Shown: piece after piece, positions 28,242 through 38,552 of the stretch
How positions within the stretch are numbered: the stretch's first letter is position 1
How the letters are laid out: each line of letters begins with the position of its first letter
NCBI GenBank assembly: GCA_032718475.1
Contig: JAUCBJ010002806.1
Location: 1-40,135, forward strand
Length of the DNA stretch: 40,135 nt
Reading direction: 5' to 3'
Source: Nemertoderma westbladi
Taxonomy: Eukaryota; Xenacoelomorpha; Nemertodermatida; Nemertodermatidae
Made by a program: the position numbers and the translations under genes
Notes under the pieces: model-generated
Seen by the model: the letters and a program-made list of their open reading frames with translations, nothing else
The model's database searches: none
Told to the model about the DNA's origin: nothing

Positions 28242-28925
28242 TCTATTCACATTACAATCAAGATAAATAATATATATTATTAATTAAATCAATTTAGTTA
28301 GAAAAGTCTTATTTAGAAAATTGACCCGATAAGTGGATAAATAATATGGGGGTAATTTTAGTGAAATTGTTGATTGTCCCTTTGGTGGGATATAATAAAC
28401 TTTCAAATTTCCATTGGCTTTCCATTGCGATTCAAATTTCAAAATTGTTGGCTGAACACAAAATTACGGCATTAGAGCTTAAAAAAAACAATCTCCTAAG
28501 GAGCTAAACACCCCCCCCCCCCCCCCCCTCCCATTAACGAAATTTTAAACAGTTTGTTATCAATTAAACAATAGGTTTCTCACGTATAAATTTAATAAAT
28601 ATATCTTGTCTCGAAACAGCAAATAAAATTCGCGGAAAATGGTCTCATTAGTTCTAATGAAAATTGGTAGGCTTACAGTATGTAATCATAATAAAAATAT
28701 AAAGCAAATTTCTTTATGAAACAAATAAGTAGGCCGTAATACAAACACACGAATTGAACGTCAAGTAATCTGTTCAGGGAAGTTATTGAGACATACTGTA
28801 CTGTACAGAAGGCCTACAGTATTCACTTCTGTTAAATCCATTTGTTGTAACATACTGCAGTTAATTTTAGTAGCTTTCTTTCCCCTTATATTAATGGCAG
28901 ATGGACAATTCTTTACGCAACAATA
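28242..28925. other. AT-rich intergenic stretch with a poly-C run
   Basis: A run of 18 C lies at 28511-28528. No frame, repeat family or clear promoter motif is seen. The last part should contain the promoter of the 28926 gene, but I cannot point to a convincing core element. Confidence 0.4.
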
Positions 28926-29297
28926 ATGGATATATTGGTTTTATATTTACTATTTGCACAACATGTAACAGTCGGCTCGGCTATTCTAGGCTACACAGAT
29001 CTCGCCACTATGACACAGTCTGACGGTTGCGTACAATGCGTTTACGGTACCGGCACTGTAAATCAATCATCGAGAGAACGTTTTGGTTACTGTCTCAGAG
29101 GAAGCGATTATATAGAATGCGACTCTGGGTTTACTAAAACCTATTGTGTGACACGGTCTCTAGGTAATTGTGATGTCAGCTGTTGTTTTTGGGATTTATG
29201 TAACTCAGCATCTACTGTTTTTACGGCATATCTGTTAAAATTTCTGCTATATCAACTGTTAATATATTTTATAATGAAATCGTCGAATGTTTATTAG
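28926..29297 (+). CDS. Ly6/uPAR-like (three-finger fold) cell-surface protein, single exon
   Basis: ATG at 28926 opens 123 codons. Residues 1-19 form a signal peptide ending VGSA. The cysteines lie at 35, 38, 56, 65, 74, 82, 86, 87 and 92, and the last part reads SCCFWDLCN, the CC-x3-LCN signature of Ly6/uPAR domains. Residues 95-116 are hydrophobic, which suggests GPI attachment near Asn93 or a membrane anchor. The short polar tail KSSNVY is unusual for a GPI signal. Nine cysteines is odd for a family with eight or ten, so one pair is incomplete. One NQS sequon is present. Ly6 genes usually have introns; a single exon may mean retrocopying or a compact lineage. Two ATTAAA signals follow at 29447 and 29455. 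Confidence 0.65.
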   Translation: MDILVLYLLFAQHVTVGSAILGYTDLATMTQSDGCVQCVYGTGTVNQSSRERFGYCLRGSDYIECDSGFTKTYCVTRSLGNCDVSCCFWDLCNSASTVFTAYLLKFLLYQLLIYFIMKSSNVY

Positions 29298-30170
29298 GAA
29301 ATATTTAATGTAACTGCAAGGAAAAAAGTTAGTTTCTAAATTTCATGTTCATGGATTGTCAGAAAAAACACAATATTTGACTCTCACTCAATGCAATGTA
29401 TAGACAATGTAGCTATACAGAATAGCGTTGTTACAATTGTCCAGTCATTAAAGCATTAAATTATTGCTAACTAATATAACAGTTATACTCACAATTACTA
29501 TACCGCATCTAACATTGTTGTTACAATTACAACAATCGCCAAGACTGTATTTATAAATTAAATACTGCACACATTTGTAACACGTTCACGGGGCCTAGAA
29601 GCAGGAAAAAGTAAGCAAGCTTATCATTCGGTTACTTATCCACCCGTCACAGACCGACAGTCAGACAGACCGAGAGACAGACCGATTGGCCGACAGACAA
29701 CGGTTGAAGCCACAGTATACTAAGCTCGCTTACTGTCCCTTGCTCCGCACTAAATTTTGTTGAAACAATATTGATTAAGTTTCTATACTCTACTAGTGGT
29801 TCTTTTTGCAGAGTTTTAATTAAAATAAGGTGCTAATTTAATGATTGTGTGGATATATTTATACATACTTATACCATAGATACTGTTTAGAATAATAATA
29901 TTATATACAACAATGTTACAATACTAAATCTAACATAAAATCTAAATAAATAAATACTAAATATAAAATCCTATATCTTTGTACTTTTCCGTATCACTAA
30001 TATTTTTATAGAAAATGTTAATCTATCTAGGAAGCTACAGTTAGCTAATCTATATTCACTATTCAGGATAATAACTACATTTCTCTATAAGTTTAACAAA
30101 ACCAAAAATAGCAATTTTTATTATGTTTGGTAATGCTGTCTGTTTAGACACCCAAAACTAAATTATTGCA
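29298..30170. other. AT-rich intergenic stretch
   Basis: It holds possible ATTAAA polyadenylation signals for the upstream gene (29447-29452 and 29455-29460) and a CAGA/CCGA-rich tract at 29648-29700. The 3' side overlaps the presumed 3' UTR of the minus-strand GPCR. The facing genes are therefore convergent. Confidence 0.45.
30117..30122 (-). terminator. Candidate polyadenylation signal of the GPCR gene
   Basis: AATAAA on the minus strand lies about 50 bases downstream of the GPCR stop codon (30173-30171). The hexamer is common in AT-rich DNA, so position is its main support. Confidence 0.4.
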
Positions 30171-33100
30171 TTAACAAATACGTCCCATAGAATGTTTAAT
30201 CATTGTTCTAAAATGCAGACTCTTCCAGGAATATATAATAGGATTGGCTGATAGATTGACAATAACAAAGAAAAAGAACCAATCTGCAGTAACAGAGACG
30301 CCTGTGACTATACTGAATATATTCTTTACTGCATTTGGTGTCCAACACAAAATGTATACCAATCCACATAGAACCACAGTGACCACAAGGTTGCGTTTCC
30401 GTGCTGCAGCAATCTTCTGCTTTTCATCTGTAATAATAGGTATTCTATCATTGAACAGAGAAATAATATAACCGCGGTAACATATATAATAATGTATATA
30501 AAATATAATATAATTAATTACACTCTATAATTTTATGTTAATGAATGGGAGAATCTTTGAGACACATTACGCCAAGGAAAGCCTGTTCACCACGGGTGAT
30601 GTTCCACAGCAAACCCTTCTAGACATTTTCCCATGTTACCTTGGTTCCCATTTATCAACCAGTTAAGGATGAAAGCCTGCGTTTGCTAATTTTATGTTAA
30701 GTTTACAGTGTACACAGGGTCTTTTTAAATTTTGCCCATTTTTCATATTTGTATATTTGTATATCTATATATATATCTATATATCTATATATATAAATAT
30801 TATTTATATATTCAGTCAAAGTTGACATTAGTAGTTGGCATTTTATTATTATGCAAAGTGTATTTTCATTATCAGCGATAGAGTAATTAAATGAAATAAT
30901 TCAATTAATATATATTTTGTATATATTAATAAATTCAAAATATATATAAAATATTGTATATAAAATAGTATTAAAACTTTATATATTTTTTTTGTGAATA
31001 AAAATAAACGTGGAATATTGTATTGTTTGGGTATAAAGTAGTTTACTGTGATTGCACTAATAAAATTTAATCTGTTAATTTTTGCATTACCAACTTGCCT
31101 TGTTTAAAAACGTTGCTTATAGAACTCGCAGTGCGCTTCGAAAGTTGACTCAATTTCACGAAGATGGCAATGTAACAAGCGCCCATCAAGAGTACAGGGA
31201 GTAACCAATCCTCAAAAATAAACCACAAAAACACAATGGGTCCGTACATAGGAAAGGGGAATTCGTGATCACAACTTGTTGCCAGTACCTCCCTGTTATT
31301 GGTCAGATTAGCAAATAACGCGCTGTTATTGGTCAAATTAGTCCCATTCCTAGAAGGAACAACAACCCTTACTACAACTACACTGAATGCATCAATCACC
31401 CACTGCTGACCCAAAGAGAACAACCAAATGATCACCAGGGTGTATTTGGTCTTTTTGAAGGTCACGTGATTTCTGTGGTAGATGGGGGTGCACACACTAA
31501 GTAGTCGTTCCACGTGGAGGGCGTTCAGATTCCAGATTGAAGCGACAAAACTGGCCCATAGGAAGTAGGAACTCCACCATAAAAGGCAATAGATTTCGTT
31601 ATAGGGCCACTGGTTCGGTGTGCTTTCGGGAAGAATGGAACGTAATGTGATAACATCAGCGAAAAATATACGAACACAGTGCGTTAATTACAATGCGTCG
31701 CTTGCGGACGAACGCAGTGCGTTAATTACAATGCGTCGCTTGCAGACGAACACAGTGCGTTAATTACAATGCGTCGCTTGCAGACGAACACAGTGCGTTA
31801 ATTACAATGCGTCGCTTGCAGACGAACACAGTGCGTTAATTACAATGCGTCGCTTGCAGACGAACACAGTGCGTTAATTACAATGCGTCGCTTGCAAACG
31901 AACACAGTGCGTTAATTACAATGCGTCGCTTGCAGACGAACACAGTGCGTTAATTACAATGCGTCGCTTGCGGACGAACGCAGTGCGTTAATTACAATGC
32001 GTCGCTTGCAGACGAACACAGTGCGTTAATTACAATGCGTCGCTTGCAGACGAACACAGTGCGTTAATTACAATGCGTCGCTTGCAGACGAACACAGTGC
32101 GTTAATTACAATGCGTCGCTTGCAGACGAACACAGTGCGTTAATTACAATGCGTTGCTTGCAAACGAACACAGTGCGTTAATTACAATGCGTCGCTTGCA
32201 GACGAACACAGTGCGTTAATTACAATGCGTCGCTTGCAAACGAACGCAGTGCGTTAAGTACAATGCGTCGCTTGCAGACGAACACAGTGCGTTAATTACA
32301 ATGCGTCGCTTGCAAACGAACACAGTGCGTTAATTACAATGCGTCGCTTGCAGACGAACACAGTGCGTTAATTACAATGCGTCGCTTGCAGACGAACACA
32401 GTGCGTTAATTACAATGCGTCGCTTGCAGACGAACACAGTGCGTTAATTACAATGCGTCGCTTGCAGACGAACACAGTGCGTTAATTACAATGCGTCGCT
32501 TGCAGACGAACACAGTGCGTTAATTACAATGCGTCGCTTGCAGACGAACACAGTGCGTTAATTACAATGCGTCGCTTGCAAACGAACACAGTGCGTTAAT
32601 TACAATGCGTCGCTTGCAGACGAACACAGTGCGTTAATTACAATGCGTCGCTTGCAAACGAACGCAGTGCGTTAATTACAATGCGTCGCTTGCAGACGAA
32701 CACAGTGCGTTAATTACAATGCGTCGCTTGCAGACGAACACAGTGCGTTAATTACAATGCGTCGCTTGCAGACGAACACAGTGCGTTAATTACAATGCGT
32801 CGCTTGCAGACGAACACAGTGTGTTAATTACAATGCGTCGCTTGCAGACGAACACAGTGCGTTAATTACAATGCGTCGCTTGCAGACGAACACAGTGCGT
32901 TAATTACAATGCGTCGCTTGCAGACGAACACAGTGCGTTAATTACAATGCGTCGCTTGCAGACGAACACAGTGCGTTAATTACAATGCGTCGCTTGCAGA
33001 CGAACACAGTGCGTTAATTACAATGCGTCGCTTGCAGACGAACACAGTGCGTTAATTACAATGCGTCGCTTGCAGACGAACACAGTGCGTTAATTACAAT

Positions 33101-33922
33101 GCGTCGCTTGCAGACTAACACAGTGCGTTAATTACAATGCGTCGCTTGCAGACGAACACAGTGCGTTAATTACAATGCGTCGCTTGCAGACGAACACAGT
33201 GCGTTAATTACAATGCGTCGCTTGCAGACGAACACAGTGCGTTAATTACAATGCGTCGCTTGCAGACGAACACAGTGCGTTAATTACAATGCGTCGCTTG
33301 CAGACGAACACAGTGCGTTAATTACAATGCGTCGCTTGCAGACGAACACAGTGCGTTAATTACAATGCGTCGCTTGCAGATTTATATTGTATTTAAAAAA
33401 ATCAATATAAATTATTATTTTCTTCATTTATATTTTCGGTAAATACGTCATTTATTTGTTAAAAAGGGATATTTTCTATATTAATTATCCATATTAAATT
33501 TGAAAATTCACAATTTTTCAGGTTTTTCACTTAAATACAGCATTTATGGTATAAAAGATAATGCCACTTTATTTTGTTGTGTAAATTTTCTGAAATTGTG
33601 AAGAGTATTATATTGACAATAATTGCTGGTCAGCGTGTTTTTCTTTGTACTTGTCTGTTATCGCGTTGTTTTCACGTTATCACGTTCAGTTCCTTCTGGT
33701 GCCCAGAGTTTGTTTTAATACGAAAATAACGCCGGAAATAAAATCAACTACAGACTGATGCATCATTAGCAGTTCGGCGGGAAGTTTGAAAGAGGATCTC
33801 CCAGACACGATGTAAACAAACAAAACAAAACCGTTGCTAAGTATTGCGAAACAACCGAACAACATATAGCAGTAGGGGTCTATTATAGTCTGGATAACAT
33901 CGGTAAACGTGGCCATCTCCAT
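30171..33922 (-). CDS. Class A (rhodopsin-like) G-protein-coupled receptor, at least three exons
   Basis: Exon 1 (33922 to about 33690): Met, TM1 with SNGFVLFV and TM2 with HQSVVDF (Asp2.50). Exon 2 (about 31622 to 31091): IYCLLWW (Cys3.25), TM3, an ER-L in place of DRY, TM4 with IIWLFSL, a loop with four N-glycosylation sequons and TSC, and TM5 with LLPVLLMG. Exon 3 (about 30419 to 30171): AARKRN, TM6 with CWTP, TM7 with NPIIYSW, and a short tail ending GRIC. Donor TTG|GTAATG and acceptor AAAAG|CAG are in phase for intron 2. Intron 1 boundaries are unresolved: no GT lies at the expected end of exon 1. All seven helices are accounted for. The ligand is unknown; the closest resemblance I recall is to amine- or peptide-receptor-like families expanded in marine deuterostomes. 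Confidence 0.82.
31671..33380 (+). repeat. 38-bp minisatellite, 45 copies, inside GPCR intron 1
   Basis: The unit is CGAACACAGTGCGTTAATTA plus CAATGCGTCGCTTGCAGA, 38 bp. The block is 1710 bp, exactly 45 units, and phase holds at units 2, 9, 16 and 27. Variants are few: GAACGCAG in units 2, 9, 16 and 27, TTGCGG or TTGCAAA in some, and single changes elsewhere. Units 1-2 and 8-9 share the same pair of variants, suggesting a seven-unit duplication. Each unit carries four CpGs and one TAATTA. The array ends about 50-60 bp from the GPCR exon 2 acceptor region. Confidence 0.97.
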
Positions 33923-33952
33923 CCGGACTTCAATCAAAGTTTGTATGAATTA

Positions 33953-34175
33953 GGGGGTAAACGCTACGCCTACACATACATAGTACATGTACCGTAAGCC
34001 GGTAGGCCTATACATCTGACTTTTGATTAACTAGCTGTTGATTCTCAATTTCTACAATATCAATCCTATCTCTCGTTTATTGTTTTGGTTCGTTTGAACC
34101 CGCATCTGTAACCTGCTAATTTACCAACCTGCCTATACCATTAGGTGTATAGGCGTAGGTGTAGCGTTTACGCCC
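33953..34175. mobile_element. 223-bp inverted-repeat element (MITE-like) at the GPCR 5' end
   Basis: The left end GGGGGTAAACGCTACGCCTA pairs with the right end read in reverse, GGGCGTAAACGCTACACCTA, with two mismatches in 20. Similarity continues loosely to ATAC. The flanks AATTA and AATGA could be a 5-bp target duplication with one mismatch, but this is weak. It begins about 30 bp upstream of the GPCR start codon at 33922. Confidence 0.65.
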
Positions 34176-35344
34176 AATGATTTACCGAAATAATACAGTA
34201 TTCGTATACAGTATAAATTATTCGGATCAGTATTTCAAAACTTCAATCAATAATAGTCGCCTCCATACTTTTTTTAAGAGTTACTTAATTTTAAGATATT
34301 TTAACAAATATTTGAAAGCATCACTGGCATCGATCCTTGCGGTCAAAATCTGTAATGACATGAATAAAGTGACAAGATAAAGACTTTCAAATTGTGAAAA
34401 ACTCCAACCAAATTATAATGTTTTGTTGAGACAGTTGTTTTTACTTGTATGTTTTACATTATGGTTTCAATAATTATTTAAGGTACATAGATGAGTTTGA
34501 GAAAACCTTTTTATTCATTGCATAAATATTGTCTACCTACCCTACATAGTGCATTGCAATGGATGCAGCACCCCATGAAACTTTAGGAATAATTACGTTC
34601 GGCCTCCGTTAGTAATTAATATATTAACAAAAAACATAAACAACAATTATATAATATACATGATATACACATGATATACATGTACATGATATATATACAT
34701 ATACATATATATACATATACATGATATAACAATTATTATTATCAAAACTGTTTAAAATGTTTTGACTTCAAGTTGTTGAATGATAATAATAAAAGTTGCT
34801 TATATATAAATAAACTTTCAAAAAAATGTATCAAATAAATATTCATCAGATGTTGGATTTATATAAGGTTGTTAATTAGACAGCTATCTAATATCACTAT
34901 TGCATTAATCAATATGAAAGGATTACGTATGATTTAGTATTTAGTATTGGTAGTAGTAGTGTTTAGTATTTAGTATTTAGTATATGATTTAGTATTGGAT
35001 AATTGGAATCAATTTTCTACATTTTGACATCTCTTATCTAATGGGCGCAATTAATTACCCGTAGCCGAGATTTAGAAACTTTAATCTTATTCTTATCTGA
35101 TTAATGTTGTCCTTGAGATACAGATGATATTTTCAAAATTGTGGAGTTGAAATTATGGAGATGGTGGAGATGAAACGTTTTATATCTGTAAGATCATATG
35201 ATGCCAGTGAATAAGTAACGCTTATTGCTTTAATTACCAATATATAAACCAGTTTTATCAAATTAAATTTACATTCATAGTCGCTCAAATTTCGCATCAA
35301 GGTTCAAAATTCCCCAAAATGTATTATATTAGGGTTAGTATTAC
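34176..35344. other. AT-rich stretch with short simple repeats
   Basis: A tract of ATACATGATATA-type repeats lies at about 34658-34730 and TAGTATTTAGTATT repeats at about 34940-34990. No credible gene is seen. Confidence 0.45.
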
Positions 35345-35484
35345 ATGCGGAAGCCGTTGGTGGCCACGGCGGATAGTCCTTTATGAGACGATACCACACG
35401 ATAGAGATGACGAATGAAACACCCAATGATCCCCACGCCATCGGGGTTTGTCGAATCCCAGACTCAACGCCGCCATGCACGCCT
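35345..35484 (-). CDS. Possible internal exon with one membrane helix, unrecognised
   Basis: On the minus strand a pyrimidine/T-rich stretch ends in TTGGTAG at 35485, followed by 140 bp of open frame to a donor-like GCAT|GTAATA at 35345/35344. It starts in phase 2 and ends in phase 1. The product contains GIRQTPMAWGSLG, a hydrophobic GVSFVISIVWY and KDYPPWPPTAS. Base composition is clearly less AT-rich than the flanks, as expected for coding sequence. The frame also stays open 3' of the donor to a TGA at 35304. I cannot name the family, and no partner exon was found. It is upstream of the GPCR on the same strand, but that gene has its own start. Confidence 0.33.
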
Positions 35485-35618
35485 CTACCAACACAGACAC
35501 AATGACCATACAAAGAAATGGAAACTCTCATATAGGCGAGTCAATCTAGCCGAAAAAAGGGGTCAACTCATAACAAATTCGCAATTCACCCAAACCAATT
35601 TTTTTTTATTCTAAATAG

Positions 35619-35900
35619 GTTCCACCTTGGTGTAGTGGTCGCATTGAATTCACATCTCCCGTAGGTCGTGGGTTCGATCCTCACATGGGCCAGGGCAGTT
35701 TTCGTTTCGGCACGAATGCTTTAAAGGGACCAGCCAGGGCGCATCTCTGCCTTGCATCCTTAAGTGGTAGCTAAATGGGTACTGGAGTTTCCTCTGGGGA
35801 GTAAAGTTCTGGGGGGACCGCACTGGAAATAAGTCGTCAGACTTTGTGCGTAATCCCTGGCCTAGTGGCCGAAGAAAATTTACTTTTACTTTTACTTTAA
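35619..35900 (+). mobile_element. tRNA-derived SINE, copy 2
   Basis: This is the same family as 7069-7346. It has A box TTGGTGTAGTGG, B box GGTTCGATCC (35671-35680), the same body, and a tail of CTTTTA repeats. It differs from copy 1 at only about a dozen positions by eye, which suggests recent activity of the family. Confidence 0.87.
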
Positions 35901-37974
35901 TTACCTTGTTAATACCCCATAAAAAGTCTATAAAAATATATTATGCGGATCACTTTCAATTTGCTGTTTCTTTCCTTAGCAACATGGATTTTACATAGCA
36001 ACAAGGGGTCTAGTGGTGGGATTTTCTCCAAATTTGGTACAGACAAACTTTACTCCAATGACTATCGATTGACAGAAGTATGCACTTCTATATAGTTACC
36101 AATTTAGTTTCCAGAGCAACGGAAATTTGTCTAATAATTTAACCATTTTAAATACCAATCATGCTGGTACAATATAAGGACCACAATTTCTCTACCAAAC
36201 GAGTGGATGTAACCTCGCCCATCAGATTTATCGACCTCAAAAACCCTTATCCCCAAAAAATTTATTTGTTATATGATAAACTATTGTGATTTTCAAACTA
36301 AAACAAATAAATAAATTACACCTAAAATCAATAGAGCAATCATAATTTAATTATGTGAAAAATCTTCACTGACATTAATGGAAATTAAGAAATTTCCTTG
36401 CAGTGGAAATGTATGATTTTTTTTACAACGGTTACCTTAATATATCGTAAAATTTTTGATATATTTAAAAATTTGATGCGGCTTCTAGTTACCGAGATAT
36501 TTCCGAGATAGTGTCTCCGGCGATATTACACCAGTCAGTCCCCCACGCCCCACCGCAGTTATTATTCTACCTTATAGCTGTGGCACTACTATAGTATGTG
36601 TACCCATAACCGGGACTTTTTTTTGAAGTAGATAGTTTTTGCTACTTTTTGTTGATCTATGTTCTATGTCATATTGGCTATACTTTGGTTAAAAAAATGT
36701 TTTAGAACAAATATTTTTTGTTCTAGAACTTAAAAAAAAAATTTATTAGAAATTATCTGTTCTGTGTATTTGTTTAATTGGTTTATTATCGCCGGAGACA
36801 CTTTTTAAACGCTTGTAGCTAAAGTTTGAAAACAAAAAAAAATTCTGGCTCACCCAGACAGTGGTCGGGAGGTGAAACTATCTCTGTTTTAAATTTCATG
36901 CAAGATCATTAAGATGTGTAGAAAAATTAGAGAGGGGGGGGGGGGGGGGGGGTCACTGAATTACGAAACTATATTCCGGGACATGTATATTATATATAAA
37001 GTTGCATGATTACAATTTACCTGCATTGTTAGTTGTCTTGGGCAGCCTAATCACAAAGGTTATACTGTATGTCCACCCTTAAGGGAACGATACACCATTG
37101 AACGACGCAGTGGTATGCGAGCAGTGTCTGAACTCTGAGCACCAAATAATACTGATTACCGTTGACTGTGAACTATTCAATCCAACATGTAGAGGTGCGG
37201 TAGAATATAGTGAATATAAATAAGAATGGTGCAAGTATGTCACATTGGAGGACTGGGGGGTGAATTATACCACAAAACAAAACTTAAAATGGATCTGTGT
37301 CAAAGTCCGTGGGTAGACAACGTCGTCGAACCTGACCTGACTGCTGAATATATAATGTAAAATATATATGCATGTTCAATTCGATACATGCATAGATGCA
37401 GTGGTGTTGTGTAATAAGGATAGTTGTAAATCAATGCAACTTAAATGAGCCTGTAGTTAATACAAATAAATAAACCACATTATTAGAGTTGTACATACAT
37501 ATGTTTTTGTAAAATATATGCGACATAATCAATTACAGTTCTGTAGTTCCGGTAATAATGCCACCTAATTTATTGCCGTACAATAACAAAGCAAAGTACA
37601 ACATAAATAATTTAATGAATAATTATGCAGGGTATTTTTTTTTCAATTCATGATTGTTCCATCTATTTGCTCCAATGTTCTGCAGCATATTTCTCGGGAT
37701 CTCTCTGATACAATAAGTAATTCTTCAGTAGACAATATTTATTATGGTGTTTACAGTAAAGAGATAGACACCACTGTAGCATTGAATGTTCCATGATAGG
37801 GGGTTGGCGTTTAATCATATGTCGCATATCATCTAACAAAATAAACGTGTTAATTGTAATATTGGCAGCATTGAAAGGGATGTCAAGTATTTGAAGTTAG
37901 ATAGAGTAAATCGGAACCATAATGTTCGATTTTTTATTGAGCAGTAGTAAAACTAGTACTCATATGGGAAACTA
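35901..37974. other. Long AT-rich stretch without a recognised gene
   Basis: A run of 19 G lies at 36934-36952. Otherwise no frame, RNA gene or repeat family was recognised on either strand across this 2 kb. Confidence 0.4.
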
Positions 37975-38165
37975 TGCTGGGCTGTCCAGGATTTCCAAGT
38001 CACATAGGATACATACGTTGGCAATTTAAGGTCCGTCGGCAGGAGTAGAACCATCATTATATACCATTCCGAGTCCATGCTGGGATCTAACAGCTGAGGA
38101 TACCACATCTCTGGATTATTACTTTTTGTTGGGCATAGCTTTTGCAATTGTAGCTAGTGGTTAAA
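37975..38165 (-). mobile_element. SINE-like element, minus-strand copy
   Basis: Read on the minus strand it contains a partial head-like part (CTAGCTACAATTGC), the tail motif AAAGCTATGCCCAACAAAAAG (38142-38122; 20 of its bases match the 38380-38400 copy with few changes) and a body shared with 9-155. It faces the plus-strand copy at 38291. The frame through it is not coding. Confidence 0.55.
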
Positions 38166-38290
38166 GACGGCCAAGTACCGTAGGGTTGAGCACAGTGGCA
38201 GTATATGATGGTATTGACAGAGGAGGGCCAGGAGGAGGTAAATTGCGGACACACAAGGTATCAGATAGTATTTCCATGTCTATATTTTAC

Positions 38291-38405
38291 CTGGGCCGCT
38301 AGCTGAATGGTTAAAGCGTCAGACTTCCAACCCAGAGGTCACCAGTTCGATCCCACCTGGGCGTCATTGCCGACTTTGCAAAGCTGTGCCCAACAAAAAG
38401 TTATA
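38291..38405 (+). mobile_element. tRNA-like SINE head
   Basis: An A-box-like TAGCTGAATGGTTAAAG and a B-box-like CCAGTTCGATCC enclose an anticodon-loop-like CTTCCAAC. The acceptor and anticodon stems do not pair well, so this is not a good tRNA gene. It is followed by AAAGCTGTGCCCAACAAAAAG, shared with the inverted copy at 38122-38142. It is probably a SINE truncated after the head. Confidence 0.55.
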
Positions 38406-38552
38406 ATAATATGAAACCACTCTTTCACCCAAATCACCAATAATAAATCACTGAATGGCATTTACAACAGAATGATATGTGGGGTTCATTGTGTCAAGTA
38501 GAATGAATACATCTCCAAGCAGACATAATATAAATAACATTGGATTTTATCT

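Noticed and set aside
30244-30471. Plus-strand frame over GPCR exon 3
   Set aside because: It is antisense to the NPIIY and CWTP-containing exon.
31671-33380. CRISPR-like array (also considered for 2209-2697 and 24252-24712)
   Set aside because: Units are contiguous with no unique spacers, there are no cas-like genes, and the context is eukaryotic. They are minisatellites.
38291-38363. tRNA-Gly gene (TCC in the anticodon position)
   Set aside because: The anticodon and acceptor stems do not pair, and the downstream sequence is shared with other SINE-like copies.
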